From DATHVI01 sp035461385 (GTDB lineage: Bacteria > Actinomycetota > Thermoleophilia > Solirubrobacterales > 70-9), in NCBI GenBank assembly GCA_035461385.1, contig DATHVI010000131.1, forward strand, positions 1 through 64,000: DNA of 64,000 nucleotides, written 5' to 3'. The position numbers were made by a program, and so were the translations under genes. Positions 9,180 through 18,141 of this stretch are shown here, one piece after another. A model generated the notes under the pieces. It saw only the letters and a program-made list of their open reading frames with translations, made no database searches and was not told the DNA's origin. Within the stretch, counting starts at the first letter, position 1; the number at the start of each line of letters is the position of its first letter.

Positions 9180-10127
9180 GTGAGCGCCGGCAGGCCCGGT
9201 GGCGCCGCCGGGGTGCCCGATCCGCGCGGATCCGGCGCCGACGCCGCCGGCCCCGCCGTCTCGGTTCCGCCGGCGGCGCGACCCGCGGGGCTCGATGCCC
9301 TGCTGCCCCCGGAGATGGCCGCGAAGGCCACCGACATCGGGGTCAGCAAGGCGTCGATGTCGGCGCTGCGGACCCTCGCCCTCGCGGTGCTCGCGGGCGC
9401 GTTCATCGCCCTCGGGGCGATGTTCGCGACCACGGTCATCGCCGGGGCGGCCGACGCGATCCCGTTCGGCATCCAGCGGCTGCTGGCCGGGTTCGTGTTC
9501 TCGCTCGGGCTGATCCTCGTCGTCGTCGGCGGCGCGGAGCTGTTCACCGGCAACAACCTGATCGCGATCGCGTGGGCGGAGCGGCGCGTCCCGGCGCGAT
9601 GGCTGGCCCGCAATTGGGGCCTCGTCTACGTCGGCAACCTGGTCGGCGCCCTCGGCACCGTCGCGCTCGTCTTCATCGGCGGCCAGTACGAGTTCGGCGA
9701 CGGGGCGGTCGGATCGAGCGCGCTGGCGATCGCCGAGGCGAAGGCCGGGCTCGGCTTCGGTCGCGCGCTCGTCCTCGGCATCCTCTGCAACGCGCTCGTC
9801 TGCCTCGCGATCTGGCTCACCTACAGCGCCCGGTCGGTGACCGACAAGATCCTCGCCGTGATCTTCCCGATCAGCGCCTTCGTCGCCGCCGGTTTCGAGC
9901 ACAGCATCGCGAACATGTACTTCCTCCCGGTCGGGCTCGCGATCAAGGAATGGGGCTCGGACGACTTCGTCGCGGCGAGCGGAACGAACGCCGCCGACTA
10001 CCCCGACCTCAGCCTCGGCAACGCGGTCGTCGACAACCTGATCCCGGTGACGATCGGCAACGTGATCGGCGGCTCGGTGATGGTCGGCCTCGCCTACTGG
10101 CTGATCTACGTCCGCACGCGGTCGTGA
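9180..10127 (+). CDS. Formate/nitrite transporter (FNT) family channel
   Basis: The start is GTG 9180, 11 bases after the PEP synthase stop. About 55 Pro/Gly/Ala-rich N-terminal residues precede six hydrophobic segments typical of FNT pentameric channels. Family features include the GAMFATTVIAGAADAIPFG region, GGAELFTGNNLIAIAWAERR, NWGLVYVGNLVGALGTV and AGFEHSIANMYFLPVGLAI. FNT proteins conduct formate, nitrite or hydrosulfide across the membrane. The anion cannot be told from sequence. Co-transcription with PEP synthase would fit export or uptake of a fermentation or respiration anion under low oxygen, but this is inference. Confidence 0.88.
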   Translation: MSAGRPGGAAGVPDPRGSGADAAGPAVSVPPAARPAGLDALLPPEMAAKATDIGVSKASMSALRTLALAVLAGAFIALGAMFATTVIAGAADAIPFGIQRLLAGFVFSLGLILVVVGGAELFTGNNLIAIAWAERRVPARWLARNWGLVYVGNLVGALGTVALVFIGGQYEFGDGAVGSSALAIAEAKAGLGFGRALVLGILCNALVCLAIWLTYSARSVTDKILAVIFPISAFVAAGFEHSIANMYFLPVGLAIKEWGSDDFVAASGTNAADYPDLSLGNAVVDNLIPVTIGNVIGGSVMVGLAYWLIYVRTRS

Positions 10128-10179
10128 GCGGATCGCTCGCGATCTCTCCCGGGAGCGCGGGGAGGCTCCAAGCCCGGGG

Positions 10180-10216
10180 TTGACAGCGGGTCCGGCGGGG
10201 CGGAGACTGTCGACAG
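10180..10216 (+). promoter_or_regulatory. Possible promoter with a 10-bp palindrome upstream of the Tat-exported multicopper oxidase
   Basis: TTGACA at 10180-10185 is a perfect -35 hexamer, with a weak GAGACT 17 bases downstream. Overlapping and following it is the perfect palindrome CTGTCGACAG at 10207-10216, about 100 bases before the start codon at 10318. An operator role is a guess. The remainder of 10128-10317 shows no gene. Confidence 0.35.
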
Positions 10217-10317
10217 CGGTCGGCTGGTTTGGGCGATGCGGCTGCGCTCCCATCGACTGCGTCACGGCGGCCAAGGATCGGACGCCGAACGACGGGCAAT
10301 GTTCCGAAAGGAGACGG

Positions 10318-11985
10318 ATGATGCTCACCAGACGACAGCTCATCGCGAGGGGCGCGATCGGAGCGGGGGCGCTGGCCCTCCCGAACCTGGCTCGGGCGGC
10401 GGTCGCGACCGGGGCGCCACGATTCACCAAGCTGCCCCGGTTCACGGTTCCGCTGCCGATCCCGGCGACGGCGACCCCGACGGCGGCGAACACGTACCAC
10501 ATCACCGCCCGGGAAGTCGAGCAGGCCCTGCACCCGAAGCTCGGCCGGACGAGTGTCTGGGGCTACGACGACGGCACCCTGGGACCCCTCTATCCCGGCC
10601 CGACGATCGAGGTTGAGCGGGGTACCCCGACCACCGTCATGTTCGAGAACCGGCTGCCGCCGACGCACCTGGTCCCGATCGACGCGAGCATCATCCCCGA
10701 CGGCGATATCTCGGTGCGGACGCTCACCCACCTGCATGGGGGCTTCGTCTCGGCGGCCGACGACGGCAACCCGTACCACACGCAGCTCGAGGACGAGTAC
10801 CGCCACGGCGAGGTCCAGACCGTCACCTATCCGAACGAGCAGCCGCCGGCCACGCTTTGGTACCACGACCACGCCGTCGCGATCACGAGGACGAACGTCT
10901 ACGCCGGACTGGCGGCTTACTACCTGATCCGGGATTCCGACGACACCGGCGCCGAGCCGAACCCGATCGGCATCCCCGGTGGCGACTACGAGATCCCGAT
11001 CGTGATCCAGGACCGCACGTTCACGGGGAGCGGGGAGCTGTTCTATCCGGACGCCGGCTGGGTGCCCGAGTTCTTCGGCGACACCGCGGTCGTGAACGGG
11101 GCGCCGTTCCCGTTCCTCGAGGTCGAGCCGCGGAAGTATCGGCTCCGGTTCCTGAACGGATCGAACTCCCGCTTCTACAACCTCGAGATCGCCGGCGGGC
11201 CGCCGTTCCAGCACATCGGCTCAGAGGGCGGCATGTTCGACGTCCCCGTGCAGACGAGCCGGATCCTGATCCTCCCCGCCGAGCGGGCCGACGTGATCGT
11301 CGACTTCGCCGGGTTCGAGGGACGGGCCCTCGAGCTGCGCAACGTCAAGCTCCCTGCCGGCGTGGTGAGCCCTGCGAGGCCGAACCTCCCGCTGCTGATG
11401 CAGTTCCGCGTCGGCGCGACGGTCACGAACCCGGGGCCGGCGACGATCCCCGCCGATCTGCCGGGATCGCTCCCGGGCTTCGGGGCGCCGGCGCGCGAGC
11501 GCTACATCACCCTCGAGGAGGTGCTCGACATCACCGGCGAGCCGGTTCGCTCCGAGATCGATGGACTTCGCTTCGACGACCCCGTGAACATCCAGGTCCC
11601 CGCCGGAGAAGTCGAGGACTGGCTGCTGATCAACCTCTCGGCCGACACCCACCCGATCCATCTTCACCTGCCCCAGTTCGAGGTCGTGGAGCGGCGGCCG
11701 TTCGACGTCGCCGGCTACCAGGCAGCGCTCGATGCCGCCCGCGCGGGCGGCGGGCCAAATCCGGATCCGGCGCCGTTCTACACCGGCGGCCCATTGCCGC
11801 TTCAGACAGACGACCGCGGATTCAAGGACACGGTGTCGGCGAACCCGGAGGTGGTGACAACGATCCGATCGCCGTTCGACCTTCCGACCGGTGTCACCGG
11901 GACGCAGAAATACGTCTTCCACTGCCACATACTCGAGCACGAGGACAACGACATGATGCGGCCGTACGAGGTGCTCTCGACCTAG
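10318..11985 (+). CDS. Multicopper oxidase, CotA/bilirubin-oxidase type, Tat-exported
   Basis: The start ATG at 10318 (or the adjacent ATG at 10321) follows AAAGGAGACGG. The N-terminus LTRRQLIARGAIGAGALALP is a twin-arginine signal, fitting export of a folded copper protein. Copper motifs are HLHGGFVSAADDGNPYHT, LWYHDHAVAITRTNVYAGL, THPIHLHLPQFEVV and the terminal HCHILEHEDNDMM with type-1 Cys, His and Met. The HLHG form and the spacing fit CotA laccases and bilirubin oxidases more than CueO. Length is 555 residues, normal for that group. It would oxidise phenolic or metal substrates with O2 outside the cell. It stands alone, with a hairpin downstream at 12050-12076. Confidence 0.88.
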   Translation: MMLTRRQLIARGAIGAGALALPNLARAAVATGAPRFTKLPRFTVPLPIPATATPTAANTYHITAREVEQALHPKLGRTSVWGYDDGTLGPLYPGPTIEVERGTPTTVMFENRLPPTHLVPIDASIIPDGDISVRTLTHLHGGFVSAADDGNPYHTQLEDEYRHGEVQTVTYPNEQPPATLWYHDHAVAITRTNVYAGLAAYYLIRDSDDTGAEPNPIGIPGGDYEIPIVIQDRTFTGSGELFYPDAGWVPEFFGDTAVVNGAPFPFLEVEPRKYRLRFLNGSNSRFYNLEIAGGPPFQHIGSEGGMFDVPVQTSRILILPAERADVIVDFAGFEGRALELRNVKLPAGVVSPARPNLPLLMQFRVGATVTNPGPATIPADLPGSLPGFGAPARERYITLEEVLDITGEPVRSEIDGLRFDDPVNIQVPAGEVEDWLLINLSADTHPIHLHLPQFEVVERRPFDVAGYQAALDAARAGGGPNPDPAPFYTGGPLPLQTDDRGFKDTVSANPEVVTTIRSPFDLPTGVTGTQKYVFHCHILEHEDNDMMRPYEVLST

Positions 11986-12049
11986 GGTGAGTCCGACCCG
12001 GGGCCAATGGTTGCGCGCCCACCGGCCGGGTAGGCGGTTGCACCGAAGG

Positions 12050-12076
12050 GAAAGAGCGTGAGCCAAAGGCTCTTTC
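12050..12076 (+). terminator. Stem-loop after the multicopper oxidase gene
   Basis: GAAAGAGC (12050-12057) and GCTCTTTC (12069-12076) form a perfect 8-bp stem with an 11-base loop. There is no T-run after it, so it could be a factor-assisted terminator or a 5' leader structure of the next gene (start 12123). Confidence 0.4.
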
Positions 12077-12122
12077 AACGTTCACATGACGTGGGCACCG
12101 GAAGGGCTGAAAGGAATCGGGA

Positions 12123-12473
12123 ATGAGCACACTCGAGATCGTCTTGATTGCGATCGCGGCGGTGGTCGTGATTGCGCTGATCGCCGCACTCGTGAGCCGC
12201 GGGCGCAAACGGCGGACCGAGAGTCGTCGCCGCGAGGCCAGCGAGCATCGCCGCGAGGCGACCGCGCACGAGCGGCGGGCCGAGATCGAGGCGGCCGAAG
12301 CCGAGGAGCAGGCCGCTCGCGCCCGGCGCCAGGCGGCTGAGGCGGAGACACGGGCCGAGGCGGCGGAGCGTGAGCGCGAGACGGCCCGCGAGCACTCCCG
12401 GCGGGCGAGCGACGTCGATCCCGACAGCGACGGCAGGGGCGACAGCGAGCGCGAGCGCGAGCGGGAGCGCTGA
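12123..12473 (+). CDS. Small single-pass membrane protein with a charged coiled-coil tail
   Basis: Starting at ATG 12123 after GAAAGGAATCGG, the protein has one N-terminal membrane helix (TLEIVLIAIAAVVVIALIAALV, about residues 3-24). About 90 residues almost entirely of Arg, Glu, Ala and Gln follow with heptad-like spacing, and the tail is Asp/Arg/Glu-rich. Proteins of this shape are frequent in actinobacteria and usually unnamed. Its stop is six bases from the stop of the convergent P-type ATPase gene. I cannot assign a function, and low-complexity sequence makes homology claims unsafe. Confidence 0.55.
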   Translation: MSTLEIVLIAIAAVVVIALIAALVSRGRKRRTESRRREASEHRREATAHERRAEIEAAEAEEQAARARRQAAEAETRAEAAERERETAREHSRRASDVDPDSDGRGDSERERERER

Positions 12474-12479
12474 GTCAGC

Positions 12480-14360
12480 TCAGCCCCGCAGGGCGCGCAG
12501 CGCGTTCAAGATCACCGCGACGTCGATCCCCTCCTGGAGCAGCGCCCCGGCGACCGGCGCCAGGTGGCCGGCGGCCGCGAAGCCCATCGCCGCGATGCTC
12601 ATGCCCATCCCGGCGATCACGCTCTGGCGCGCGATCCCGAGCGAGCGCCGCCCGATCCGCACCGCCTGCGGGACCCTGTCGATCCGGTCGGCCATGATCA
12701 CGACGTCGGCCGTCTCCGACGATGCCGTCGCGCCGGCGGTGCCCATCGCGATCCCGACATCGGCGATCGCCAGCGCCGGCGCGTCGTTGATCCCGTCGCC
12801 GACCATCACCACCGGCGCGCGGCCGGGGTCGGCGCGGAGCGCGCTCACCACCTCGAGCTTCTGCTCCGGCGACTGCTCGGCGTAGACCTCGTCGACGCCG
12901 ACGGTGCGGCCGATCGCCTCGGCGACGGGGGCGTGGTCACCGGAGACGAGGGCGACGTGACCGACGCCCGCCGCGCGCAGCTCGGCGACCGTCCGGTCGG
13001 CGCCGGCGCGCAGGTGGTCCGCCATCGCGATCGTGCCGCCGAGCGCCCCGTCGATCCCGACCAGGATCACCGCCCGCCCGTCGTCACCGCCGTTCGCCGC
13101 CGCGGGAGCGGGCAGGGAGTAGCCCCGCCGGCGCAGGAATGCCGCGCTGCCGACGGCGACGCGGTGCCCGTCGACCCGCCCCTCGACCCCCTGGCCCGGA
13201 TCCTCGACCACCTCGGTGGGCAGGGCGAGCCGGAGTCCCTTTGCCTCGGCGTGGTGGACGAGCGCCTCGCCGAGGACGTGCGCGGAGAGCTGGTCGACCG
13301 AGGCTGCGAGCCGCAGCAGGTCGTCGGAGGCGATCCGGCCGAGCGGCGCGACCTCGTCGACTTCGGGCGTCCCGAGGGTGAGGGTCCCGGTCTTGTCGAG
13401 GAGCACCGTCCGCGCGGCTCCGAGCTGCTCGATCGCCGTGCCCCCCTTGACGACGATCCCGGCCCGCGCGCAGCGGGAGATGCCGGAGACGATCGCCACC
13501 GGCGCCGCGAGGATCAGCGGGCAGGGGGTGGCGACGACGACGACGGCGAGGGCGCGGACCGGGTCGCCGCTGATCGCCCAGGCGAAGCCGGCCACCGCGA
13601 GCGTCACCGGCAGGAAGAACCCCGCGTAGCGGTCGGCGAGGCGCAGGAACGGGGCTCGCTGGCGCTCGGCCGCCGCGACCAGCCGAACGAGCGCGGCGTA
13701 GGCGCTCTCGGAGGCGGGCCGGGTCGCCTCGACCTCGAACGCCTCGCCGGCGTTGGTGGTCCCGCTGCGGATCCCCTTTCCGCGCTCGTGGGTGACCGGG
13801 AGTGACTCGCCGGTAAGCGCCGCCTCGTCGAGGACCGCCTCGCCGCCGACCACCAGGCCGTCGACCGGGACGACCTCGCCCGCTCGGACCACGACCACGT
13901 CGCCGGGCTCGATCCGCGCCACCGGCACCTCCTCGAGACGGTCGCCGACGCGGCGGTGGGCGACCGTCGGCGCACGGGCGACGAGCTCGGTCAGCTCCCG
14001 CCGCGCGCGGCGGCCCGCGGCGGACTCGAGCGCGTTGCCGCCGGACAGCATCAACGCGACGACGGCGCCGGCGAGGTACTCGCCGAGCGCCAGCGCCCCG
14101 ACCATCGCGACGAGCGCGATCGAGTCGACGCCGACGTTGCCGCGGAGCACGGTGCGAGCGACCGACCAGGTCAACGGGACGAGGATCGTCGCGATCGTCG
14201 CCGCCCAGGCGACGTCTCCGGCCGCCGGGCGGTCGGCGAGGTGGAGCGCTGCGCCGGTGGCGATCCCGAGCAGCGCGAGTGCCGTCAGCGTGCGCGCCCA
14301 GTAGTCGCGCAGCGCGGCGAGACGCCCGCCGCGCTCACCCAGGCGCTTGAATGCCGGCAC
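12480..14360 (-). CDS. P-type ATPase of the heavy-metal (P1B) class, atypical motifs
   Basis: The 626-residue protein has the core of a P-type pump: TGES (actuator), DKTGTLT with the phosphorylated Asp, and GDGINDAPALAIADVGIAMG at the hinge. The metal-site motif in the sixth membrane helix is TPCPL rather than the common CPC. The nucleotide-domain HP pair usual in P1B pumps reads SAHVLG, so the Pro is missing. There is no N-terminal metal-binding domain. The ion is therefore uncertain and efflux of a divalent metal is the usual role. Its start at 14360 overlaps the end of the upstream USP gene by 26 bases, indicating one operon under the site at 15304-15318. Confidence 0.82.
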   Translation of the reverse strand: MPAFKRLGERGGRLAALRDYWARTLTALALLGIATGAALHLADRPAAGDVAWAATIATILVPLTWSVARTVLRGNVGVDSIALVAMVGALALGEYLAGAVVALMLSGGNALESAAGRRARRELTELVARAPTVAHRRVGDRLEEVPVARIEPGDVVVVRAGEVVPVDGLVVGGEAVLDEAALTGESLPVTHERGKGIRSGTTNAGEAFEVEATRPASESAYAALVRLVAAAERQRAPFLRLADRYAGFFLPVTLAVAGFAWAISGDPVRALAVVVVATPCPLILAAPVAIVSGISRCARAGIVVKGGTAIEQLGAARTVLLDKTGTLTLGTPEVDEVAPLGRIASDDLLRLAASVDQLSAHVLGEALVHHAEAKGLRLALPTEVVEDPGQGVEGRVDGHRVAVGSAAFLRRRGYSLPAPAAANGGDDGRAVILVGIDGALGGTIAMADHLRAGADRTVAELRAAGVGHVALVSGDHAPVAEAIGRTVGVDEVYAEQSPEQKLEVVSALRADPGRAPVVMVGDGINDAPALAIADVGIAMGTAGATASSETADVVIMADRIDRVPQAVRIGRRSLGIARQSVIAGMGMSIAAMGFAAAGHLAPVAGALLQEGIDVAVILNALRALRG

Positions 14361-15255
14361 CGCCGACTTCGGCCAGGCCGAGAGGGTCGTTGCCGGCGCT
14401 TCTCGGCAGCAGCAGCACCGGGCAGGGCGCCGCCCGCATCAGCTGCGCGGAGACGCTGCCGAGGAGCGCCCTCCGGATCGGGCCGAACGCCCGCGAGCCG
14501 ACGACGAGCAGGTCGAAGTCCGCGGCGGCCTCGCTCAGGACCTCGGCCGGATCGCCTTCGAGCAGCCGCCGCTCGGCCGGGATCTCGTCGGGGACGAGCT
14601 CGACCGCGCGCTCGAGCACCCGGCCGAGCTCCCGCTCGCTGGCGTCCCGGTAGGTCGCGGGGTCGATCGCCGGATACTGGCCGCCGTGACTGAGCCGGAT
14701 CGGCTCGACCACGGCGAGCACGGCCAGGCCGGCGTGCAGCCTCCCGGCGAGCCCGGCGGCGGCGGCGAGCGCCGGCCACGCCTCCTCCGAGCCGTTGACG
14801 GCGACCGCGATCCGCAGCAGGCGGCGAGAATCGGCCGCGGCGTAGCCGTGCGGGGCGACGGCGATCGGACACGGTGCCCCCGAGAGCAGCGCCGAGCCGA
14901 CGCTCCCGAGCAGGACGCGCCCGATCGCTCCGCGGCGCGATGACCCGATCACCAGGGCGACGGGGTCGACACCCTCGGCGAGGTCGTTGAGGGCACGCGC
15001 CGGTGAGCCCTCGACGATTGCCCGCGTGTCGATCTCGACATCGCCGAACCGCTCACGGGCGCGATCGAAGATCGGCTCCGTGGCCTCCTCGACGGCGGGG
15101 CCGAGCCTGTCGGACCCGACCAGGTGCTCGTTGAACGGCAGCACCGTCGCGACCAGCGGGCGCGCGGCCAGGCACTCGGCGAGCACCGAGCCGAGCGCGA
15201 GCGCGTCGTCGCCGTTCGGCGAGCCGTCGTATCCGACTATCAGCCTGCGGGCCAT
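14335..15255 (-). CDS. Tandem-domain universal stress protein
   Basis: The 306-residue protein consists of two Usp domains. Domain 1 begins RRLIVGYDGSPNGDDALALG and ends with GSSRRGAIGRVLLGSVGSAL, the ATP-binding G-2x-G-9x-G-S pattern. Domain 2 repeats it as GSRAFGPIRRALLGSVSAQL. Two-domain ATP-binding USPs of this kind are typical of the mycobacterial DosR regulon (Rv2005c, Rv2623, Rv1996). The protein is clearly paralogous to the USP at 26304-27227, sharing GSPAR, LAEGV and LLGSVGSALLSG stretches. It heads a leftward operon with the metal ATPase and is divergent from alcohol dehydrogenase. Confidence 0.9.
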   Translation of the reverse strand: MARRLIVGYDGSPNGDDALALGSVLAECLAARPLVATVLPFNEHLVGSDRLGPAVEEATEPIFDRARERFGDVEIDTRAIVEGSPARALNDLAEGVDPVALVIGSSRRGAIGRVLLGSVGSALLSGAPCPIAVAPHGYAAADSRRLLRIAVAVNGSEEAWPALAAAAGLAGRLHAGLAVLAVVEPIRLSHGGQYPAIDPATYRDASERELGRVLERAVELVPDEIPAERRLLEGDPAEVLSEAAADFDLLVVGSRAFGPIRRALLGSVSAQLMRAAPCPVLLLPRSAGNDPLGLAEVGGAGIQAPG

Positions 15256-15303
15256 CCCTTCGTTCCTCGGTGGAGACGGTACACGGAGGCGGGCGGCGAA
15301 GGT

Positions 15304-15318
15304 CGGTGGCCGCTACGG
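15304..15318. promoter_or_regulatory. Candidate regulon operator, copy 2
   Basis: CGGTGGCCGCTACGG matches 12 of 15 positions of the proposed consensus. It lies in the 144-base gap between the divergent USP gene (start 15255) and alcohol dehydrogenase (start 15400). A possible -10 element TAGCCT begins at 15366, 48 bases downstream. Confidence 0.55.
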
Positions 15319-15399
15319 GGGCCGGATCGGTGCAGAGCCCGGAAGAACGGGTACTGCTCGACTCGTAGCCTGAATCGCCGAACTCGAAGAGGAGCAGCG

Positions 15400-16488
15400 A
15401 TGGAAGCAGCGACGGCGCCCGCTCGCGGAGCCGGCTCGACCCCGACGACGATGAAGGCCTACCGGCTTGCGGCCTGGCAGCAGCCCCCCGAGCTGGTCGA
15501 GGTCGATGTCCCCGAGCCCGGCCCCGGGCAGGTGCTGCTCAAGGTCGCCGGGGCGGGTGCCTGTCACTCCGACCTCCACCTGATGGAGTGGCCCGAGGGC
15601 CAGCTTCCGTGGGACCCGCCGTTCACCCTCGGCCACGAGAACGCCGGCTGGGTCGAGGCGGTCGGAGCCGGAGTCGACGGCATCGAACCCGGTGAGACGG
15701 TGATCGTCCACGGCCCGTGGGGATGCGGACGCTGCCGCGCGTGCCGGCTCTCGGAGGAGAACTACTGCGAGCGCCAGGGGGAGATCGGCGCCTTCGGCGG
15801 CGGGCTCGGGCTCGACGGCGGGATGGCCGAGTACATGCTCGTCCCCTCGCCGCGCCTGCTCGTGCCGCTCGGCGACCTCGACCCCCGCGACGCGGCACCG
15901 CTCACCGACGCCGCGCTGACCCCGTACCACGCGATCAAGCGCTCGCTCCCCCTGCTGGTTCCGGGCTCGACCGCGGTCGTGATCGGGATCGGGGGGCTCG
16001 GCCACTTGGCGCTCCAGATCCTCCGCGCGACGAGCCCGGCGCGGATCGTCGCCGTCGACGCTGCCGAGGACAAGCTCGAGCTCGCGCGGAGCTCCGGGGC
16101 CGACGAGGCGCTCCAACCCGACGGGGCCGCCGATGCGATCCGCAGGCTCACCGGCGGGCGCGGCGCGGAGCTCGTCGTCGACATGGTCGGCGCCGACGCG
16201 ACGCTCGCGCTCGGCGCCGAGGTGACCAGGTTCGGCAGCGACCTGACGCTCGTCGGCCTCGCCGGCGGGACGCTCGACTACTCGGCCTTCGCGGTGCCCT
16301 GGGAGTGCAAGCTGACGACCACGTACTGGGGCAGCGGCGTCGAGCTGATCGAGGTGCTCGAGCTCGCGCGAGCGGGGGCGATCGTAGTCCACCTCGAGCG
16401 CCACGGACTCGACGAGGTCGATTCCGTCTACGAGCGCCTGCGCGCGGGCGAGATCGCCGGGCGGGCGGTGATCTGCCCGCATGGCTGA
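15400..16488 (+). CDS. Zinc-dependent alcohol dehydrogenase (medium-chain family)
   Basis: The 362-residue enzyme starts at ATG 15400 after GAGGAG. The catalytic zinc motif (CHSD, GHENAG), the four-Cys structural zinc lobe (CGRCRACRLSEENYC) and the nucleotide-binding GIGGLGHLALQ are all present. A roughly 17-residue flexible N-terminus precedes the usual MKAYRLAAW start. It should interconvert an alcohol and an aldehyde with NAD(P)H, and the substrate is open. The SQR-like flavoprotein follows after 60 bases in the same direction. The gene is preceded by a motif copy at 15304-15318, suggesting control by the regional stress regulator. Confidence 0.9.
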   Translation: MEAATAPARGAGSTPTTMKAYRLAAWQQPPELVEVDVPEPGPGQVLLKVAGAGACHSDLHLMEWPEGQLPWDPPFTLGHENAGWVEAVGAGVDGIEPGETVIVHGPWGCGRCRACRLSEENYCERQGEIGAFGGGLGLDGGMAEYMLVPSPRLLVPLGDLDPRDAAPLTDAALTPYHAIKRSLPLLVPGSTAVVIGIGGLGHLALQILRATSPARIVAVDAAEDKLELARSSGADEALQPDGAADAIRRLTGGRGAELVVDMVGADATLALGAEVTRFGSDLTLVGLAGGTLDYSAFAVPWECKLTTTYWGSGVELIEVLELARAGAIVVHLERHGLDEVDSVYERLRAGEIAGRAVICPHG

Positions 16489-16548
16489 GCACCGGCTCGG
16501 GGACGGGGGCCACCTCTCGGGTCGGCTTCCCCGGGAAGGGCGCAGGCG

Positions 16549-17703
16549 GTGAAGCGCATCGTCGTGCTCGGCGGCGGCAGCGGCGGAGCGGTCGCCGTGA
16601 AGCGGCTCGCGCGCTGGTCGCACGAAGGCGAGGTCGAGGTCGTCCTCATCGACCGCAGCCGGTGGCACGAGTACCGGCCGAGCTATCTCTGGGTGATGAC
16701 CGGCAAGCGCGAGCCCGATGCGGTCAGGCGGCCGCTTTCGCTCCTCGGCGAGCGCTACGGCACGCGCGTCGTCGAGGCTGAGGTCGAGGCGATCGACGCC
16801 GAGACTCGGCGGGTCGAGACGTCGGCCGCGGGGTTCGACTACGACTTCCTCGTCGTCTCGCTGGGGGCGGAGATCGGAGCCGGCGCCGACCTCGACGGGC
16901 TCGAGGCGCCGTGGGAGCTCGACCAAGCGGTCGCGGCCCGCGACCGGCTCGCCGGCTTCGACGGCGGACGGGTGGTCGTCGGCGTCGAGTCCTGGCCCTA
17001 CCGTTGTCCGCCGGCGCCGTTCGAAGCGGCGATGATGCTTCGCTACCTCGCCGAGCAGCGGGGGGTGTCCGAGCGCACCGAGATCACCGTCTTCCATCCC
17101 TGGCAGCAGCCGATGGAGACCTTCGGGCCGCTGATGGTCGACGGGTTCTCGCGCTTTCTCGACCAGCGGCAGGTGCGGTTCGACGGGGGCTTCGAGCTCG
17201 CCGCGCACGACCGGGGGGCGAGAACGCTGGTCGCCGGCGACGGGCGGAAGCTGGAGTACGACTTCGCACTCGTAGTTCCCGCCCATCGGGCGCCGGCGGT
17301 GATCGCGGACGCCGGCCTGGCCGGCGGCGGGGGCTACATGGACGTCGACTTGCCCTCGATGCGCTCGCCCGCCCACGACAACGTCTGGGGGATCGGCGAC
17401 GTCGTCGCGCCGACGATCGGGCTCGGCATGGCGGGGGTGTTCGCGCATTTCCAGGCTGAGCACGTCGTCTCGCAGATCCTCGACCGGGTGCGCGGGACCT
17501 ACGTCGGCGAGCTCTACAACATGGTCGGGGTCTGCGTGATGGACACGGGGTACGAGGGGGCCGCGGTGTGGTGCGACTTCACCGACAAGCTCGGCGGCCG
17601 GACCGACGTCCCCGATTGCCGGTTGCTTGGCGGGATGCGCGCCTTCCGCGCGGTCAAGACCGGCTTCGAGCGCTACTGGTTCGCGAACCTGTTCGGAGCT
17701 TGA
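16549..17703 (+). CDS. Sulfide:quinone reductase-like FAD flavoprotein
   Basis: Starting at GTG 16549, the 384-residue protein begins with a Rossmann FAD motif (KRIVVLGGGSGGAVAVKRL) followed by WHEYRPSYLWVMTGKREP, a stretch seen in SQR-type proteins. Later landmarks are PYRCPPAPFEAAMML and the second FAD contact WGIGDVVAPTIGLGMAGVFA. The family moves electrons from sulfide, NADH or similar donors to quinone at the membrane surface. The next gene encodes DUF1641, a known companion of such reductases, which favours SQR-like function. Cysteines exist (in YRCPP and GVCVMD) but I cannot prove they form the SQR active disulfide. It differs from the three other flavoproteins of the window. Confidence 0.8.
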   Translation: MKRIVVLGGGSGGAVAVKRLARWSHEGEVEVVLIDRSRWHEYRPSYLWVMTGKREPDAVRRPLSLLGERYGTRVVEAEVEAIDAETRRVETSAAGFDYDFLVVSLGAEIGAGADLDGLEAPWELDQAVAARDRLAGFDGGRVVVGVESWPYRCPPAPFEAAMMLRYLAEQRGVSERTEITVFHPWQQPMETFGPLMVDGFSRFLDQRQVRFDGGFELAAHDRGARTLVAGDGRKLEYDFALVVPAHRAPAVIADAGLAGGGGYMDVDLPSMRSPAHDNVWGIGDVVAPTIGLGMAGVFAHFQAEHVVSQILDRVRGTYVGELYNMVGVCVMDTGYEGAAVWCDFTDKLGGRTDVPDCRLLGGMRAFRAVKTGFERYWFANLFGA

Positions 17704-18141
17704 ATGATGGCCGAGGAACCAGCCCACCTCTCGCCCGACGAGGACGCCGCGCTCGAGCGCCTGCGGACCAGGATCGCTCGCAACGCCGAGGCGGTCGAGC
17801 AGGCGCTCGAGCTGCTCGAGAACCTAGCCGACAGCGGGATGCTCGCGGCCGCAAACGGCGTCGTCGAGGAGTTCGACGAGAACTTCAGCGCCCTGACCAG
17901 GCCCGACGTGATGACGATGGTCGCCAACCTGATGATGCTGCTCGGCTTCCTCGGCCAGCTTCCCTACGAGGGCGGCTTCAAGCTCGCGCTCGATGGCGGC
18001 CCGGCAATCGAGGAGGCCTACCCGCGCTTCCGCGAGCGCAGCGAGCCGATGAAGCTCCGCGAGGCGATTGCGATCCTTCGGAGCCCCGACGTCGCCGCCG
18101 CGATCGAGCTGGTCGTCCGGGTGCTGCGCTCGCAGCGCTAA
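17704..18141 (+). CDS. DUF1641 protein, probable partner of the SQR-like flavoprotein
   Basis: The ATG at 17704 directly abuts the flavoprotein stop codon, so translation is coupled. The 145-residue product is mostly helical: an acidic N-terminus, a leucine-rich helix (EQALELLENLADSGMLAAAN), the segment ALTRPDVMTMVANLMMLLGFLGQ and a C-terminal AIAILRSPDVAAAIELVVRVL. These short hydrophobic helices match DUF1641 proteins, which occur beside sulfide:quinone reductases or formate dehydrogenase genes and probably assist membrane or complex association. The final TAA overlaps the stop of the convergent CGNR frame. Confidence 0.75.
   Translation: MMAEEPAHLSPDEDAALERLRTRIARNAEAVEQALELLENLADSGMLAAANGVVEEFDENFSALTRPDVMTMVANLMMLLGFLGQLPYEGGFKLALDGGPAIEEAYPRFRERSEPMKLREAIAILRSPDVAAAIELVVRVLRSQR

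Noticed and set aside
8832..10505. A 557-codon minus-strand frame opposite PEP synthase, FNT channel and the start of the multicopper oxidase
   Set aside because: It spans parts of three well-supported genes on the other strand and has no recognisable motif.
15313..17727. An 804-codon open frame on the minus strand opposite alcohol dehydrogenase and the SQR-like gene
   Set aside because: It is a shadow frame: the plus strand encodes two clear enzymes, and the antisense product is a featureless His/Arg/Asp/Pro-rich chain, as expected from GC-rich DNA without stops.
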